From NCBI GenBank assembly GCA_902767915.1, contig CACXJE010000001.1, positions 1 through 64,000 of the forward strand: 64,000 bases of DNA, written 5' to 3'. This document shows, in pieces, positions 40,301 to 48,394 of this stretch. The stretch comes from Oscillospiraceae bacterium (GTDB lineage: Bacteria > Bacillota > Clostridia > Oscillospirales > Oscillospiraceae). Both the position numbers and the translations under genes were made by a program. The notes beneath the pieces were generated by a model. That model saw nothing but the letters and a program-made list of their open reading frames with translations, was not told where the DNA came from and did not search any database. Positions within the stretch are counted from its first letter, which is position 1. Each line of letters starts with the position of its first letter.

Positions 40301-43300
40301 TCAGGGTCGTTGGACAGATAGGCCAGCACCACGGTCCCGTTTTTCAAGGTAATGAGCTGGGGCTCGGCGTGCTCGTAGCCGTTTTCTACCAGAGTATAGG
40401 TCTGCCTGGGGGTGAAGGCGCCACGGGTGGCGGTGGCGCCGCCGACCCATTCGGAGGTCTCCTCACTGCCGGAACGAAGCCGGAAGGCACCCACAGTGGG
40501 CTTGATATCCCGCATGGAATTGGTTCCGCTCTCCTGCTCCAGATCCCAGAACTTGCCGAACTTCATATGGTAGAAGTCGTACATCAGGGGAATGGAGCCC
40601 AGGAAGGCGTCAATGATGATACCAGCTCGGAAGTTCAGGAAGCAGCCCCAGTCCCTGATACCCTCCCGGAGGCCGGGCTCATAGGTGGCGATGACGTCCA
40701 CCTCGCCGGCAACCCGGATGCCCAGGGTTCCGCACAAGCCGACGCCCAGGCTGAGCTGGAACATGCCGGAGCCCTGGACACACCAGTTGAACTGGTCGTT
40801 GAACTGACCTTCGAAGTTGATGCCGGGCCGAGTGGTGGCGTCCTCAAAGGTGATGGGTGTGGGCGGCGCATCGTCGCTCCGCTCCACGCCGAAGAAGCCC
40901 ATGACGGTGGCGTTGATCTCAACGCCGATGTAGGCCGGGATACAGACCACAGGGATGATGGTATACCAGGCTTTTTTGAAGCCCACATTGGCGCTGACAT
41001 AGCCGCCGATGCCGCTGAAGGCAAAGTCTGTGGTGGACGCCAGATTCTTGTCGACAACCGTGCAGTAGAAAAAGTCGAAATATACGCCGACGCTAAGGTC
41101 AAACTTCCACTGGGCCGCGCCCAGATTGGCCACGTCCTTGGCATTGTCCTCGTTCCACTTGCCGAAGGCTGACTCCCAGGCATGACTCATGCCGTTCCAC
41201 ACACTTCCGATGATGTCGTTCATCTCAAAGAACGCGGCCCAATTTTCCTTGTCGTCGCCCTGGAATTTCGTTATCGATTTATCCACACCCATGATCTTCT
41301 CGGCCAGCTGCAGGGGGGAAATGCCGATGTACATCCGGTAGCCCCGATCCAGACGCATATATCCGATGTTGACCACCGGGAAGGCCAGATTCATGCCCAC
41401 GTCGCCCAGCAGATCAAAGGCGGCAAAGTTGATCTTGATGTCGTTCTGCAAGCCCTGCTTGACCGGGATGGAGAATTCGTTGCGGGTGTAGACAGACAGG
41501 CCCGTGTTCACATCACTGTAGGTGAACTGCTCCACCTGGGCGACCTCCACCGGGTCCAGGGTGTGCCCTGTGTTGAGCTCCTCCAGCAGCTCCTCGGGAT
41601 ATCCCAGATCCGCAGTCTCGCTTAGAAGGTCCGTGGTAAAGCGGAGGTAGAAGGTGTCGTGGGGCTCCACGGAGAAAACGACGGTGGGATCCTCCCGGAC
41701 CTCCGGAGGATCGTCCTCGGTGGCTATGTCCATAGCCCGGAGCCGATAGGGAATCTCAAAGGAGAATTCATACTCGCCCGTGGTGGAATTCAGCACCGGC
41801 TCGGCGTTCACCGGCCAGACACGGCGCTGACGGCCATCGTTGCCGTACAGCACCAGCTGTGCGGACAGAGGCTTTTCATAGTAGGCCTGGTGCTCCAGCT
41901 CCCCGTCGGAATTGGTAATCTGGGAAGAATAGGCAGTGGGTTTGGCATAGACGGTGAAGTGCATTTTTGCCCCGTCAGAGGTATCCAGCGCGATCTGGCC
42001 GTCGAATTCCGCCTCGTCACACTCTACCCGGACGTTGTGGAAGGCCGGGGACAGGACGGGGCTCAGGCCGGAGCTGAAGGTCTGGGTGATATTCAGGGTC
42101 GAACCGCTGGAGGGCAGACTCTGATCCCGGATCACAGAGCCGCCGTTGGCGGCCACCAGGATGCGGACCTTGTAGCGCTGGGGGCTGGAGGGAATGCGCA
42201 TGGTGTTCGTCGTGACCTTACCGGCTTCGTCGGTCATGCCCCGCATATCGCCGCCCACCACCACGGCATCCTGCACCGGACGGGCGGAGGCCCCGCCGGT
42301 ATCCAAGTCGAAGAGGTTGTAATCCATGTAGGTCAACGTACCGGTGATCTTCAGATTGGATACGCCGGTGGTGACGTTGAGGGTGATCACGTTCTCCTCC
42401 GGGTTGGAGGCGCGGCCCGCCTGGAAGAAGAAGTTGTTGCCCACGAAGCGGTTGCCGACGTAATCCGTCCAGTAGCAGACCTGGGTACTCTTAACGGGGG
42501 TTGCGGACATGTTGTAGATCCGGCCGGGGATGGTCTGCTCCGAGTCTGCAAAGACATACTCGGTGAAGGCGCCGTTCACGGTGCCCTCCAGGGCAAAGAT
42601 GCCGGTCTTCTCAAACTTGGCAACGTCGGTGGTCTTCACCCGGACCACGATCTTGTTGTCCTTCTCGGTGAAGTTGGGACGGATCACAAGGGTCTCATAG
42701 CAAAGGCGCTTGTCTCTGCCGCCGAAGTAGATGGGCTTGCCGTCGACGAAGTTTTCGCCGCCGTCCTTCGGTTCGTCTTCCGATTGATTGTAGGCATACT
42801 TATAGTTCACGCCCACCGTCTTATAATCGGTCTCAAAGCCGGAGCCCACCCGGAGGTTGGTCAGGGCCAGGGTATCGCCCAGGTGGATATTGGGAATGTC
42901 ATAGCTGGAATAGGGCTCGATCCAGTAATCCGTGCCGCTGATGGAATAGCAGACGGGGATCGCGTAGGGATTCTCCAGGGTGACCTTGGCGTCGATGTAC
43001 TCGAAGGTAGGCTTTAGGGCCAGATCGCCGTAGGAGGGGTGCTGATTGCTGTAGTTGCTGTTATAGAACTCGCTGTTGGATTCGCTCTGATATTTTCCCA
43101 GCAGGCTTGTGTTCTCAATGAAATCACCGCTGAGATACCCGTTGCACATGAATAATGAAGAGATCTTATCCTTTGTAAGCGTGAAGGAGACAGATCTGGA
43201 GCTGAGATCGGTGTTCTTGGCCACAAGAAGATTCCATCTGTTGTTGCGGCCCGGGAATACCAGGCCGGAGAGCCTGGCGTAGCGAGTGGTGCTCTGACCG

Positions 43301-45192
43301 CCGGGCTGTGTAATGGTCACATCGTCGCCCAGGACCACCACAGAGCTGCCCTGCTTGATGTTCGCAGCCACTGCCACCCGGGTATCGGCAGAATAGCTGC
43401 CGTCCTCGTTCAGGAACAGCATGGGATCCGCATCCACCAGCCGGGTCTTGAACAGACGGAGGATAGGCTTAATGCTGTAAATCCAGAGCCAGTTACAGTC
43501 GGAACAGCCGCCGGCATTTATGAAGCCGGCATAGCGGCAGTAATCATCAACACCGGTCGTATAAAGATCCACATCGACCTTTCCGAAGGCTCTGGCAGCC
43601 TTGTAAGAGGGCTTTGCCTCCGCATAGTAGCCTCGATCACCCACATTGGCCAGAATGGTCGCGTGGTGGTCGTCCCAGCCGTGCTCGTCTGTGGTTTCCA
43701 TGGTGATTCTGGCTCCGGCGTACCAAAGGGGGAAATAGTATTCATTGCTCTGATCCAGCAGCCACTGCACGGATACGCTGCCGGTGGTGCCCCCAAGCCC
43801 GAGAACTATGTCGTCCTCCCAGGCCATGGCCCAGGCTCCTTTCTCGGAATCATAGCTGTTGTGGGCGTCGTAGGAATGCATTCCCATCGGAATTTCAGAA
43901 ATTTGGGCAGGGTCTTCCAGATTAATCGGATCCGCCGTAAGGACGGTCAGCAGATTCTTTTCCACCATGGTCTCGCCCTGCAGGGGCTGCTCTGCCGGGC
44001 TGCGGGTGGCAGTATCCGCTTCGTCGCCCTGCAGCACCACCCGGGCCTCGCCCTCGGCGACGCAGCCGGCGCCGGGCTCCAGAGTCAGGCGGAAGTCACC
44101 CTCGCCGGTCAGATAGTCGGTCCGCACGGGGATCTGAACGTCCAGATGGGTGATGCCGAAGGGGAAGAACAGCTCCCGGTCCACCTCGGCATAGTCTCTG
44201 CTCGCCTCAGCAGTGCCGCCGGCAGTTTTAACGGTGACGGTGATAGGTTTGTTGAGTGCTCCTTCCCGCTCTACCGTAACGGTAATCATGCCGTCTTCAA
44301 TTTCTGTATAAGTATCCTGGGAGAAGCGCACCACGGCGGGGGCCTGCTCCTCATCGTCCGCGATGGTCACGGCGCAAGAGGAGGCAGCGCTGTTGGTGGT
44401 GGTGCCCTCGGTCTCGGCCAGGATCAGATAGAAGGTCCGGTCTCCATCGCCTGTCTGGTTGTCCCTGGGGGTGAGCACCAGATATTTTTCGGTTTCGCCG
44501 GGGGCAAAGGTCAGCTTCAGGGTGGCCCCGGGAACCGTTGAGGTCATGACATCGGCCACATTCTGCAGCTGCTGGAACATATCCTGACTGGAGGTGACCC
44601 GCTGACTGCGAACCTCCTCGCCGGTGAACAGGTTCCGGGCCTGCTGTACCGGATCCAGGTCCGTGGCGCCGGGAAGGGCGGAGAGGCCGCTGGCGTCCGC
44701 AAGATAGTTCAGCGCTTCCACCAAGCCCTGCTCTGCGACCTGCATGCCCTCCTCATCTTCCTCTAAAATGGCTTCCGCCTCATCCTCATCCTTCAGCTCG
44801 GTCTGCTCAAAGGTCTGGTCCTGGAGGAGCTCCATAAGAGAGCAGTTGTCCTCGGGGACCTCCACATTCGCAGAGCCGTCCAGCAGAGAGACCGTGTAAT
44901 CCTTGCCGTAGCAGGCGGTCATGTCAGAGATTTTGAGCAGCACGGAGCTTTCGTTTTCCGCCGCGCCGCCTCTGCCGACCCGCAGCAGATAGGTTTCGTT
45001 AGCGCCCTCTCGCAGGGTGGCGATCGTGCTGGCGAGATAGAACAGATCGTTCGCAAGAATCTCTTCGCTGATCTGCACCTCCGGCAGATGCACCTCCACA
45101 GCCTGCGCCCTCACCTGGGTAACCGGAGCGACCTGCACAAGCAGGATCAGCGACAGCAGCAGGCAGAGCGTCCGTTTTACTTTGCCGAACAT
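37372..45192 (-). CDS. Giant secreted SLH protein with Calx-beta, beta-propeller-like and Big_2-type regions
   Basis: 2606 residues with a signal peptide cut near TQVRAQA. Calx-beta-like segments occur at about 30-130 and 290-400 (DYAEVDRELFFPFG; GEGDFRLTLEPG). A long central region has no family I recognise, but its middle (about 1350-1620) is rich in aromatic, Gly-containing beta strands. About 1640-2060 resembles a beta-propeller (PQLITLKNGTVVLAYLSND, PSIAETGDGRVLLAWVS). CARDB-like segments (NNGLTTADGYHVEVYAV) follow, then a Big_2-like domain, and three SLH domains (CTREQVVTFLWNAYG, CTREQVVTFLWKAEN, CTRAEIVTFLYTALE) from about 2420. The SLH type differs from that of the other giant protein. 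It starts 26 bases after the Nif11-like GG peptide gene with AGGAGG, so the two are surely co-transcribed. Likely wall-anchored; function unknown. Confidence 0.88.
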   Translation of the reverse strand: MFGKVKRTLCLLLSLILLVQVAPVTQVRAQAVEVHLPEVQISEEILANDLFYLASTIATLREGANETYLLRVGRGGAAENESSVLLKISDMTACYGKDYTVSLLDGSANVEVPEDNCSLMELLQDQTFEQTELKDEDEAEAILEEDEEGMQVAEQGLVEALNYLADASGLSALPGATDLDPVQQARNLFTGEEVRSQRVTSSQDMFQQLQNVADVMTSTVPGATLKLTFAPGETEKYLVLTPRDNQTGDGDRTFYLILAETEGTTTNSAASSCAVTIADDEEQAPAVVRFSQDTYTEIEDGMITVTVEREGALNKPITVTVKTAGGTAEASRDYAEVDRELFFPFGITHLDVQIPVRTDYLTGEGDFRLTLEPGAGCVAEGEARVVLQGDEADTATRSPAEQPLQGETMVEKNLLTVLTADPINLEDPAQISEIPMGMHSYDAHNSYDSEKGAWAMAWEDDIVLGLGGTTGSVSVQWLLDQSNEYYFPLWYAGARITMETTDEHGWDDHHATILANVGDRGYYAEAKPSYKAARAFGKVDVDLYTTGVDDYCRYAGFINAGGCSDCNWLWIYSIKPILRLFKTRLVDADPMLFLNEDGSYSADTRVAVAANIKQGSSVVVLGDDVTITQPGGQSTTRYARLSGLVFPGRNNRWNLLVAKNTDLSSRSVSFTLTKDKISSLFMCNGYLSGDFIENTSLLGKYQSESNSEFYNSNYSNQHPSYGDLALKPTFEYIDAKVTLENPYAIPVCYSISGTDYWIEPYSSYDIPNIHLGDTLALTNLRVGSGFETDYKTVGVNYKYAYNQSEDEPKDGGENFVDGKPIYFGGRDKRLCYETLVIRPNFTEKDNKIVVRVKTTDVAKFEKTGIFALEGTVNGAFTEYVFADSEQTIPGRIYNMSATPVKSTQVCYWTDYVGNRFVGNNFFFQAGRASNPEENVITLNVTTGVSNLKITGTLTYMDYNLFDLDTGGASARPVQDAVVVGGDMRGMTDEAGKVTTNTMRIPSSPQRYKVRILVAANGGSVIRDQSLPSSGSTLNITQTFSSGLSPVLSPAFHNVRVECDEAEFDGQIALDTSDGAKMHFTVYAKPTAYSSQITNSDGELEHQAYYEKPLSAQLVLYGNDGRQRRVWPVNAEPVLNSTTGEYEFSFEIPYRLRAMDIATEDDPPEVREDPTVVFSVEPHDTFYLRFTTDLLSETADLGYPEELLEELNTGHTLDPVEVAQVEQFTYSDVNTGLSVYTRNEFSIPVKQGLQNDIKINFAAFDLLGDVGMNLAFPVVNIGYMRLDRGYRMYIGISPLQLAEKIMGVDKSITKFQGDDKENWAAFFEMNDIIGSVWNGMSHAWESAFGKWNEDNAKDVANLGAAQWKFDLSVGVYFDFFYCTVVDKNLASTTDFAFSGIGGYVSANVGFKKAWYTIIPVVCIPAYIGVEINATVMGFFGVERSDDAPPTPITFEDATTRPGINFEGQFNDQFNWCVQGSGMFQLSLGVGLCGTLGIRVAGEVDVIATYEPGLREGIRDWGCFLNFRAGIIIDAFLGSIPLMYDFYHMKFGKFWDLEQESGTNSMRDIKPTVGAFRLRSGSEETSEWVGGATATRGAFTPRQTYTLVENGYEHAEPQLITLKNGTVVLAYLSNDPDKGPYQRTTLMLTTYKNGQWSEPVAVSDDGTADFQPSIAETGDGRVLLAWVSTEAADISEDTAMTDYLRSMEVFAAFAEIGEDGTATVGEAQRITRDQRIIDGSPEPQHYYDANPTVICDTNSGDAMVYYIKSGSSTAEAADLANPYVNDSTVCYLPYDSAKGKWMTDEFYPGEFDNPEQEQFLIDNFCGQRFLAAPTFEGVNGREQYAIPDFTGIGYDGLAVYAYTIDRDSSNDTDADKEIFLQVYSFTEHKTYYRIRLTDDLLPDAMPQLFRAKHADGTDESAAHTKLFWYRDGNVCYIDVTRLLTSGIEADGTLIPKTDGSGTTAATPVVISTPKKQSSQANQMANFQVAEDDKGRLYVIWTESTAAEKNSLVAAQEIFAMGYNAVTEGEENAEISWSQPYQLTHSGLQNDEVSLTLVGEDLLLVHNQYEMELTENVDEPLKLTDMRLVATTLAPCGSVVTENARLTFAEQKTAEDGLIVETPVTLPLAGDTLNAELMISNNGLTTADGYHVEVYAVKDGSEERIWSHDSDTRLRPNAEERLSFSWTLPEDFDGMALRIDTKENNYSEVYSYETEAFEAKAIYHLSNLASYQAADGFHLTASVVNMGNAATAEGEELTVMLSGPYDHARSYPEEERFLVRMQMPTMTPGESRSLDVPVEIPAEMLEHYGYIHTLVCVQREVENEDKTFSDTSFETLGDDEIVEFNLIKPLNLTLLEGKDFVMTVGETKNLSASMELADKVGGDEVQYSVADPAVAQVDGSVLTAVNEGTTAVYLTHVETGTTVSVNVTVNGTPKVNPFTDVAEGKYYYSPVLWAYYHDPQITAGTSDTTFSPKAECTREQVVTFLWNAYGRPAHNLTSNPFSDVKEGKYYYNAVMWAVENGITSGVGDGKFGVGRSCTREQVVTFLWKAENQPEHSQTTNPFTDVKDKYYYKAVMWAVENGITAGVKPDTFGVGKPCTRAEIVTFLYTALEKQ

Positions 45193-45218
45193 ATGTAATT
45201 CCTCCTGTAAGATAGTTT

Positions 45219-45524
45219 CTAACGCAATTGTTCTTCTCCGAATCCCATGACATAGTAGATCCAGGTGTGCAGCGCATCCAGTTTCTCCTGTTGGGTCAAA
45301 GCACCGTTTCCGCCGGATATCAGGTCCAACACTTCCTCATCCAGAAGCTCGAACTGATCATCAGGCGGGATGCTGCGCTCCGGCACGATCCGATAGCCGT
45401 TCCGCTCAGCCAAGCCAAGCACTTTATCCGGCGTAATCGTGTTTGGAATCGCAACGGTCTGTTCATAGAGATCCGGATCACGTCTGCACAGAATCGCAAA
45501 TTCGCGCATTGTGATCTGTTTCAT
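45219..45524 (-). CDS. Nif11-like double-glycine leader peptide
   Basis: 101 residues. The first 48 resemble Nif11-type leaders (RRDPDLYEQ, then PDKVLGLAERNGYRI, corresponding to the family DPEL...A...GY pattern). LLDEEVLDLISGG (60-72) is a GG cleavage site. The 29-residue remainder begins NGALTQQEKLDALHTW and continues IYYVMGFGEEQLR. It is amphipathic, with no Cys or Ser and few Thr. AGGAGG lies 11 bases before the ATG. The 26-base gap to the giant SLH gene implies one operon. A matching C39 exporter is 3 kb away. No modifying enzyme is in the window. Could be a bacteriocin-like peptide or a pheromone; the Nif11 similarity is by eye. Confidence 0.75.
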   Translation of the reverse strand: MKQITMREFAILCRRDPDLYEQTVAIPNTITPDKVLGLAERNGYRIVPERSIPPDDQFELLDEEVLDLISGGNGALTQQEKLDALHTWIYYVMGFGEEQLR

Positions 45525-45570
45525 TGCATTTGAATCCTCCTAAGACAGTTTTCTTCGATCTTATAGTATT

Positions 45571-45576
45571 ATTATA
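45571..45576 (-). promoter_or_regulatory. Candidate -10 box of the GG peptide/giant SLH operon
   Basis: TATAAT on the minus strand, about 50 bases before the peptide start and downstream of the regulator's terminator. No good -35 is present at 16-18 nt, which would fit an activator-dependent promoter, possibly the adjacent response regulator's target. That link is speculative. Confidence 0.4.
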
Positions 45577-45601
45577 CAAATCAAAGCGTTCAATAGTATA
45601 A

Positions 45602-45629
45602 CAAAAAAACGCCCGAAGGCGTTTTTTTG
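45602..45629 (-). terminator. Terminator of the two-component system operon
   Basis: AAAAAAACGCC-TTCG-GGCGTTTTTTT on the minus strand, a short GC stem with a UUCG loop and a seven-T tail, 14 bases past the response regulator stop. Confidence 0.92.
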
Positions 45630-45642
45630 TGACTGTACATTC

Positions 45643-46443
45643 TCAATAATTGAACATCAGCATGCCTGCGGTCATTTCTGCCCAGGAATACTGCACCATA
45701 AACTCGCCGGTAAAGGAATTGATCGCATCCATATCCCCTTTTTGCATCCGGTAAAAATCGCAGTCGACGCGGGACCGATTGATTGCAATGCTGGCGCGAT
45801 GCCGGATCAGGACGTCCTCCATGCCGATTGCCTTGAGCGTCCCGCGCAGGTCGTGAAGCAATGTCCGAATCCGGGCGCTGGTCGCCTTCATGTCATCTTC
45901 AGTTTCCCACAGCGCCGTGGATATCTCCCCGTTGGTGCAGGCCGCTCCCTCCCGGCTGATCAGATAGGCAAGCAGCTCTTTGGTCTGCTGACGCTGGAAA
46001 TGCAGGGGTTTATTCTGCCAGAAGACCTCAAAATAGCCAAAGCAACGGACTGTCAGAGTTTCGGGCTTTGCAGCAAGAGCGGTGAGCTGCTCCAAATGCG
46101 CCAGCTCCTCCTGGACCCGCTCGGAATTTAAGGGCTTCATCACATAGCCATAGGCATGGAGCCGATAGGCCTCCACTGCGTATTCATCGTAACCGGTCAC
46201 AAAAATGACCTTCGCGGACGGGCATACCGTACGGAGCTTGACCGCCAGGCTGAGTCCGCTGAGCCCGGGCATCTGGATGTCGGAAAACACCACGTCGGGC
46301 CGCAGGCCTTCCCTTTCAATCGCGTCCAGCGCCGCCTGCCCGCGGGAAAAGGCTATGAGCTCCGCCTCCGGGCGTACCTGACGGAGGATGCGTTCCATAG
46401 AATTGCAGGCGGAGACCTCGTCGTCGATTAAGAATATTCGCAT
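45643..46443 (-). CDS. Response regulator with winged-helix (SARP-like) output domain
   Basis: 266 residues. The receiver domain begins MRIFLIDDE, with the phospho-acceptor Asp in DVVFSDIQMPG, Thr in IFVTGYDEYAVEAY and Lys in YVMKPLN. The output part (about 135-266) starts TVRCFGYFEVFWQNKPLHF. Its pattern continues with KELLAYLISREGAACTNGEI, like the winged helix of SARP/OmpR-type regulators followed by a short helical tail, not the LytTR domain usual for LytS-type partners. ATG 46443 has AAGGAG upstream. It follows the kinase by 82 bases and ends in a terminator just before the GG peptide operon. Its targets are likely the adjacent peptide or exporter genes (inference). Confidence 0.85.
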   Translation of the reverse strand: MRIFLIDDEVSACNSMERILRQVRPEAELIAFSRGQAALDAIEREGLRPDVVFSDIQMPGLSGLSLAVKLRTVCPSAKVIFVTGYDEYAVEAYRLHAYGYVMKPLNSERVQEELAHLEQLTALAAKPETLTVRCFGYFEVFWQNKPLHFQRQQTKELLAYLISREGAACTNGEISTALWETEDDMKATSARIRTLLHDLRGTLKAIGMEDVLIRHRASIAINRSRVDCDFYRMQKGDMDAINSFTGEFMVQYSWAEMTAGMLMFNY

Positions 46444-46525
46444 GTCGCACTCCTTCTTTCTTTTGGGGCTCGGGGTTCGTTTTTGAATGACCCGATTGTT
46501 CTTCCTGCTCCCTAACGCCGAAAGC

Positions 46526-47794
46526 CTATTGCTTTGGAAGCTTAATCGTGACCCTTGTGCCGGCGCCGGGTGCCGATTGGATTTCGAGCCCGCCGCCGCA
46601 CAGGCGGTGCAGCCGATCCCGAACATTTTTTATCCCGACATGGGCGGTGTCCTCCCGGTCCAAAATGCCCGGATCAAAGCCGCAGCCGTCGTCAGTCACG
46701 CAAATCTCATACCGATCGTCCAGCTCCCGGGTCCGGATGGTGACTGTGCCTACGCCGCTCTCTGATTCCCGGATGCCGTGGGTTACCGCGTTTTCCACAA
46801 TTGGCTGGAGCGTCAGGGTCGGAAGCATGATGTCCTCACAGGCAATATCGTAGACGACCTGCAGCTCCTCCCCGAAGCGCAGCTTTTGAAGCACCAGATA
46901 GCTTTCCACATGCTCCAGTTCCTGGCGGAGAAGAATCGGCTGCTCCGCATTGAGCGACAGCATGTTGTGACGTAAAAACTCGGAAAAAGCATCCACCGCC
47001 TTTTCCGCCGTCTGCGGATCCGTATGGATCAGATCCCGAATGACCGTCAAAGAATTATACAGGAAATGGGGCTTGATCTGGGAGAGCATAAGCTTCACCC
47101 GCTGTCGCTCCCGCTCCAGGGCTATCTGCTCCTGGGCTGCCTGCAAATGGGGCCACAAATAGTACAATAAACAGCAGCCGACGATGGAGATGGTCAGAAA
47201 GGTGACCGGCTGCCCAGAGGATCCCACACTATGGTCCAGCCAGACGGAGATCAGGATGATGGGAACGATCATGATGGGGATCCAGATCTCCTTGCCCCGC
47301 GTCTTCAGGGCCTTTCGACCACTGAGCCAAACCAAGCCGACCAGCAGCACGAGGCTGACGATCAAGCAGGTTTTCGACAGCGGTCCGCCGTGATAGTGAT
47401 TGTTTTCAATGGAGAAAACAAGCGGCGAAAACAGGGCGGTGAGATACAGCCCCGTATTGATCCCGACCAGCGCCCAGCCCTGACGGAAGCTGCCCTCCGG
47501 CTCTACCATATAGTATAGCAGCATCAGGATGACCGGCCGCAGGACATAACCAATGATTGACAAAACGGTACGCAGCAGATCCTGCTGCGTGCCCATAGCA
47601 ACCCGATTTTCAAAGTAGTTCTGTGCGATCAGGCAGAGGACAAGCATCAGAATCAGCATAAACACCCGTTTTTTGCGCTTGCTGAAAAAAGCATCCGTCG
47701 AAACCGCAAGGCCAAGTCCGGCCACCTGCAGCACAAGCGGCAGCATCGCCATGAGCGTATAGACAGCCTGCTGATGCAGCTCCAAGGAGAACAT
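46526..47794 (-). CDS. LytS/YehU-type sensor histidine kinase with seven membrane segments
   Basis: 422 residues. Seven hydrophobic segments cover about 10-215 with short loops, then a coiled stretch (AAQEQIALERERQRVKLML). The His_kinase domain (PF06580) has the phospho-acceptor His in SQIKPHFLYNSL, and an HATPase domain follows with N-box PIVENAVTHGI and G-box DDGCGFDP. The absence of a large extracellular domain resembles peptide-pheromone receptors such as AgrC/ComD in overall plan, although the catalytic family differs. GGAGGGAGGGG precedes the ATG. It is divergent from the peptide exporter operon, which suggests it senses or controls the exported peptide. Confidence 0.88.
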   Translation of the reverse strand: MFSLELHQQAVYTLMAMLPLVLQVAGLGLAVSTDAFFSKRKKRVFMLILMLVLCLIAQNYFENRVAMGTQQDLLRTVLSIIGYVLRPVILMLLYYMVEPEGSFRQGWALVGINTGLYLTALFSPLVFSIENNHYHGGPLSKTCLIVSLVLLVGLVWLSGRKALKTRGKEIWIPIMIVPIILISVWLDHSVGSSGQPVTFLTISIVGCCLLYYLWPHLQAAQEQIALERERQRVKLMLSQIKPHFLYNSLTVIRDLIHTDPQTAEKAVDAFSEFLRHNMLSLNAEQPILLRQELEHVESYLVLQKLRFGEELQVVYDIACEDIMLPTLTLQPIVENAVTHGIRESESGVGTVTIRTRELDDRYEICVTDDGCGFDPGILDREDTAHVGIKNVRDRLHRLCGGGLEIQSAPGAGTRVTIKLPKQ

Positions 47795-47819
47795 GCCGCA
47801 CCCCTCCCTCCATGCCTAC

Positions 47820-47848
47820 AATATAACAAAAGCGGAGAGAAAATTCAA
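47820..47848 (-). promoter_or_regulatory. Promoter of the sensor kinase/regulator operon
   Basis: On the minus strand TTGAAT (47843-47848), a 17-nt spacer, TATATT (47820-47825), about 25 bases before the kinase start. Confidence 0.7.
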
Positions 47849-47908
47849 TATTTCGGCGAATTATTTCATGCAAGTTCTAAATTGTCACACTTCTGTGCGC
47901 TTTTCATG

Positions 47909-47919
47909 TATAATATAAT
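47909..47919 (+). promoter_or_regulatory. Candidate -10 region of the exporter operon
   Basis: Two overlapping TATAAT hexamers (47909-47914 and 47914-47919) lie 55-60 bases before the exporter operon. The nearest TTGTCA (47883) is 20 nt away from the first, too far for an ideal promoter, so an activator may be needed. Confidence 0.45.
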
Positions 47920-47971
47920 ATGAATAAATATATCATCAGGAATTCTATTTTCGTATGGAGGGGAGAAACAC

Positions 47972-48394
47972 ATGGAGCAGCGTCACGACAGTGTTTTCAG
48001 AGGTCAGGCAGTGGAGAAGGTCTCCTCCCCGGAGCAGCTTTCGAATTATCTGCGTGTGACCAATCCCGGCGTGTGGATGGTATTGGGGGTCGTAGTCCTT
48101 TTACTGACCGGGCTGCTGGCCTGGGCCTGTGTCGGCACACTGGAAACCACCGCCACGGCCAAGGTCATTGTGGAGGATCATACGGCCCAGATTTTCTTGA
48201 CGAATGGTCAGACTGCCGCGGTCGGCATGAGGCTGCGAACGGCCGGTCAGGAGGCCACGATTGCTTCCGTGGAAACGGACAAGCTTGGACGTACTCTGTG
48301 CTATGCCGAGCTGTTCCTGCCTGACGGAACCTATGACGGTGTGGTCGTGCTCGAGCGGACGCGGCCGATCAGTTTTCTGCTTGGCGGGGATTAG
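47972..48394 (+). CDS. Short NHLM-type membrane fusion protein
   Basis: 140 residues. The N-terminus VFRGQAVEKVSSPEQLSNYL then RVTNPGVWMVL is the typical opening of NHLM bacteriocin-system secretion proteins (HlyD-like, TIGR03794). One membrane segment (WMVLGVVVLLLTGLLAWACVG) leads into a compact beta domain. Typical family members are around 400 residues and have a coiled-coil hairpin and a C-terminal beta barrel. Both are missing here, although the gene ends with a normal stop and shows no decay. An AGGGGAG ribosome site precedes the ATG. It heads the exporter operon, so it is probably the extracytoplasmic adaptor in a minimal form. Confidence 0.75.
   Translation: MEQRHDSVFRGQAVEKVSSPEQLSNYLRVTNPGVWMVLGVVVLLLTGLLAWACVGTLETTATAKVIVEDHTAQIFLTNGQTAAVGMRLRTAGQEATIASVETDKLGRTLCYAELFLPDGTYDGVVVLERTRPISFLLGGD

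Noticed and set aside
37057..41172. Long plus-strand open frames opposite the giant SLH genes (37057-41172, 32634-35426)
   Set aside because: Shadows of GC-rich coding sequence; no ribosome sites or recognisable domains.
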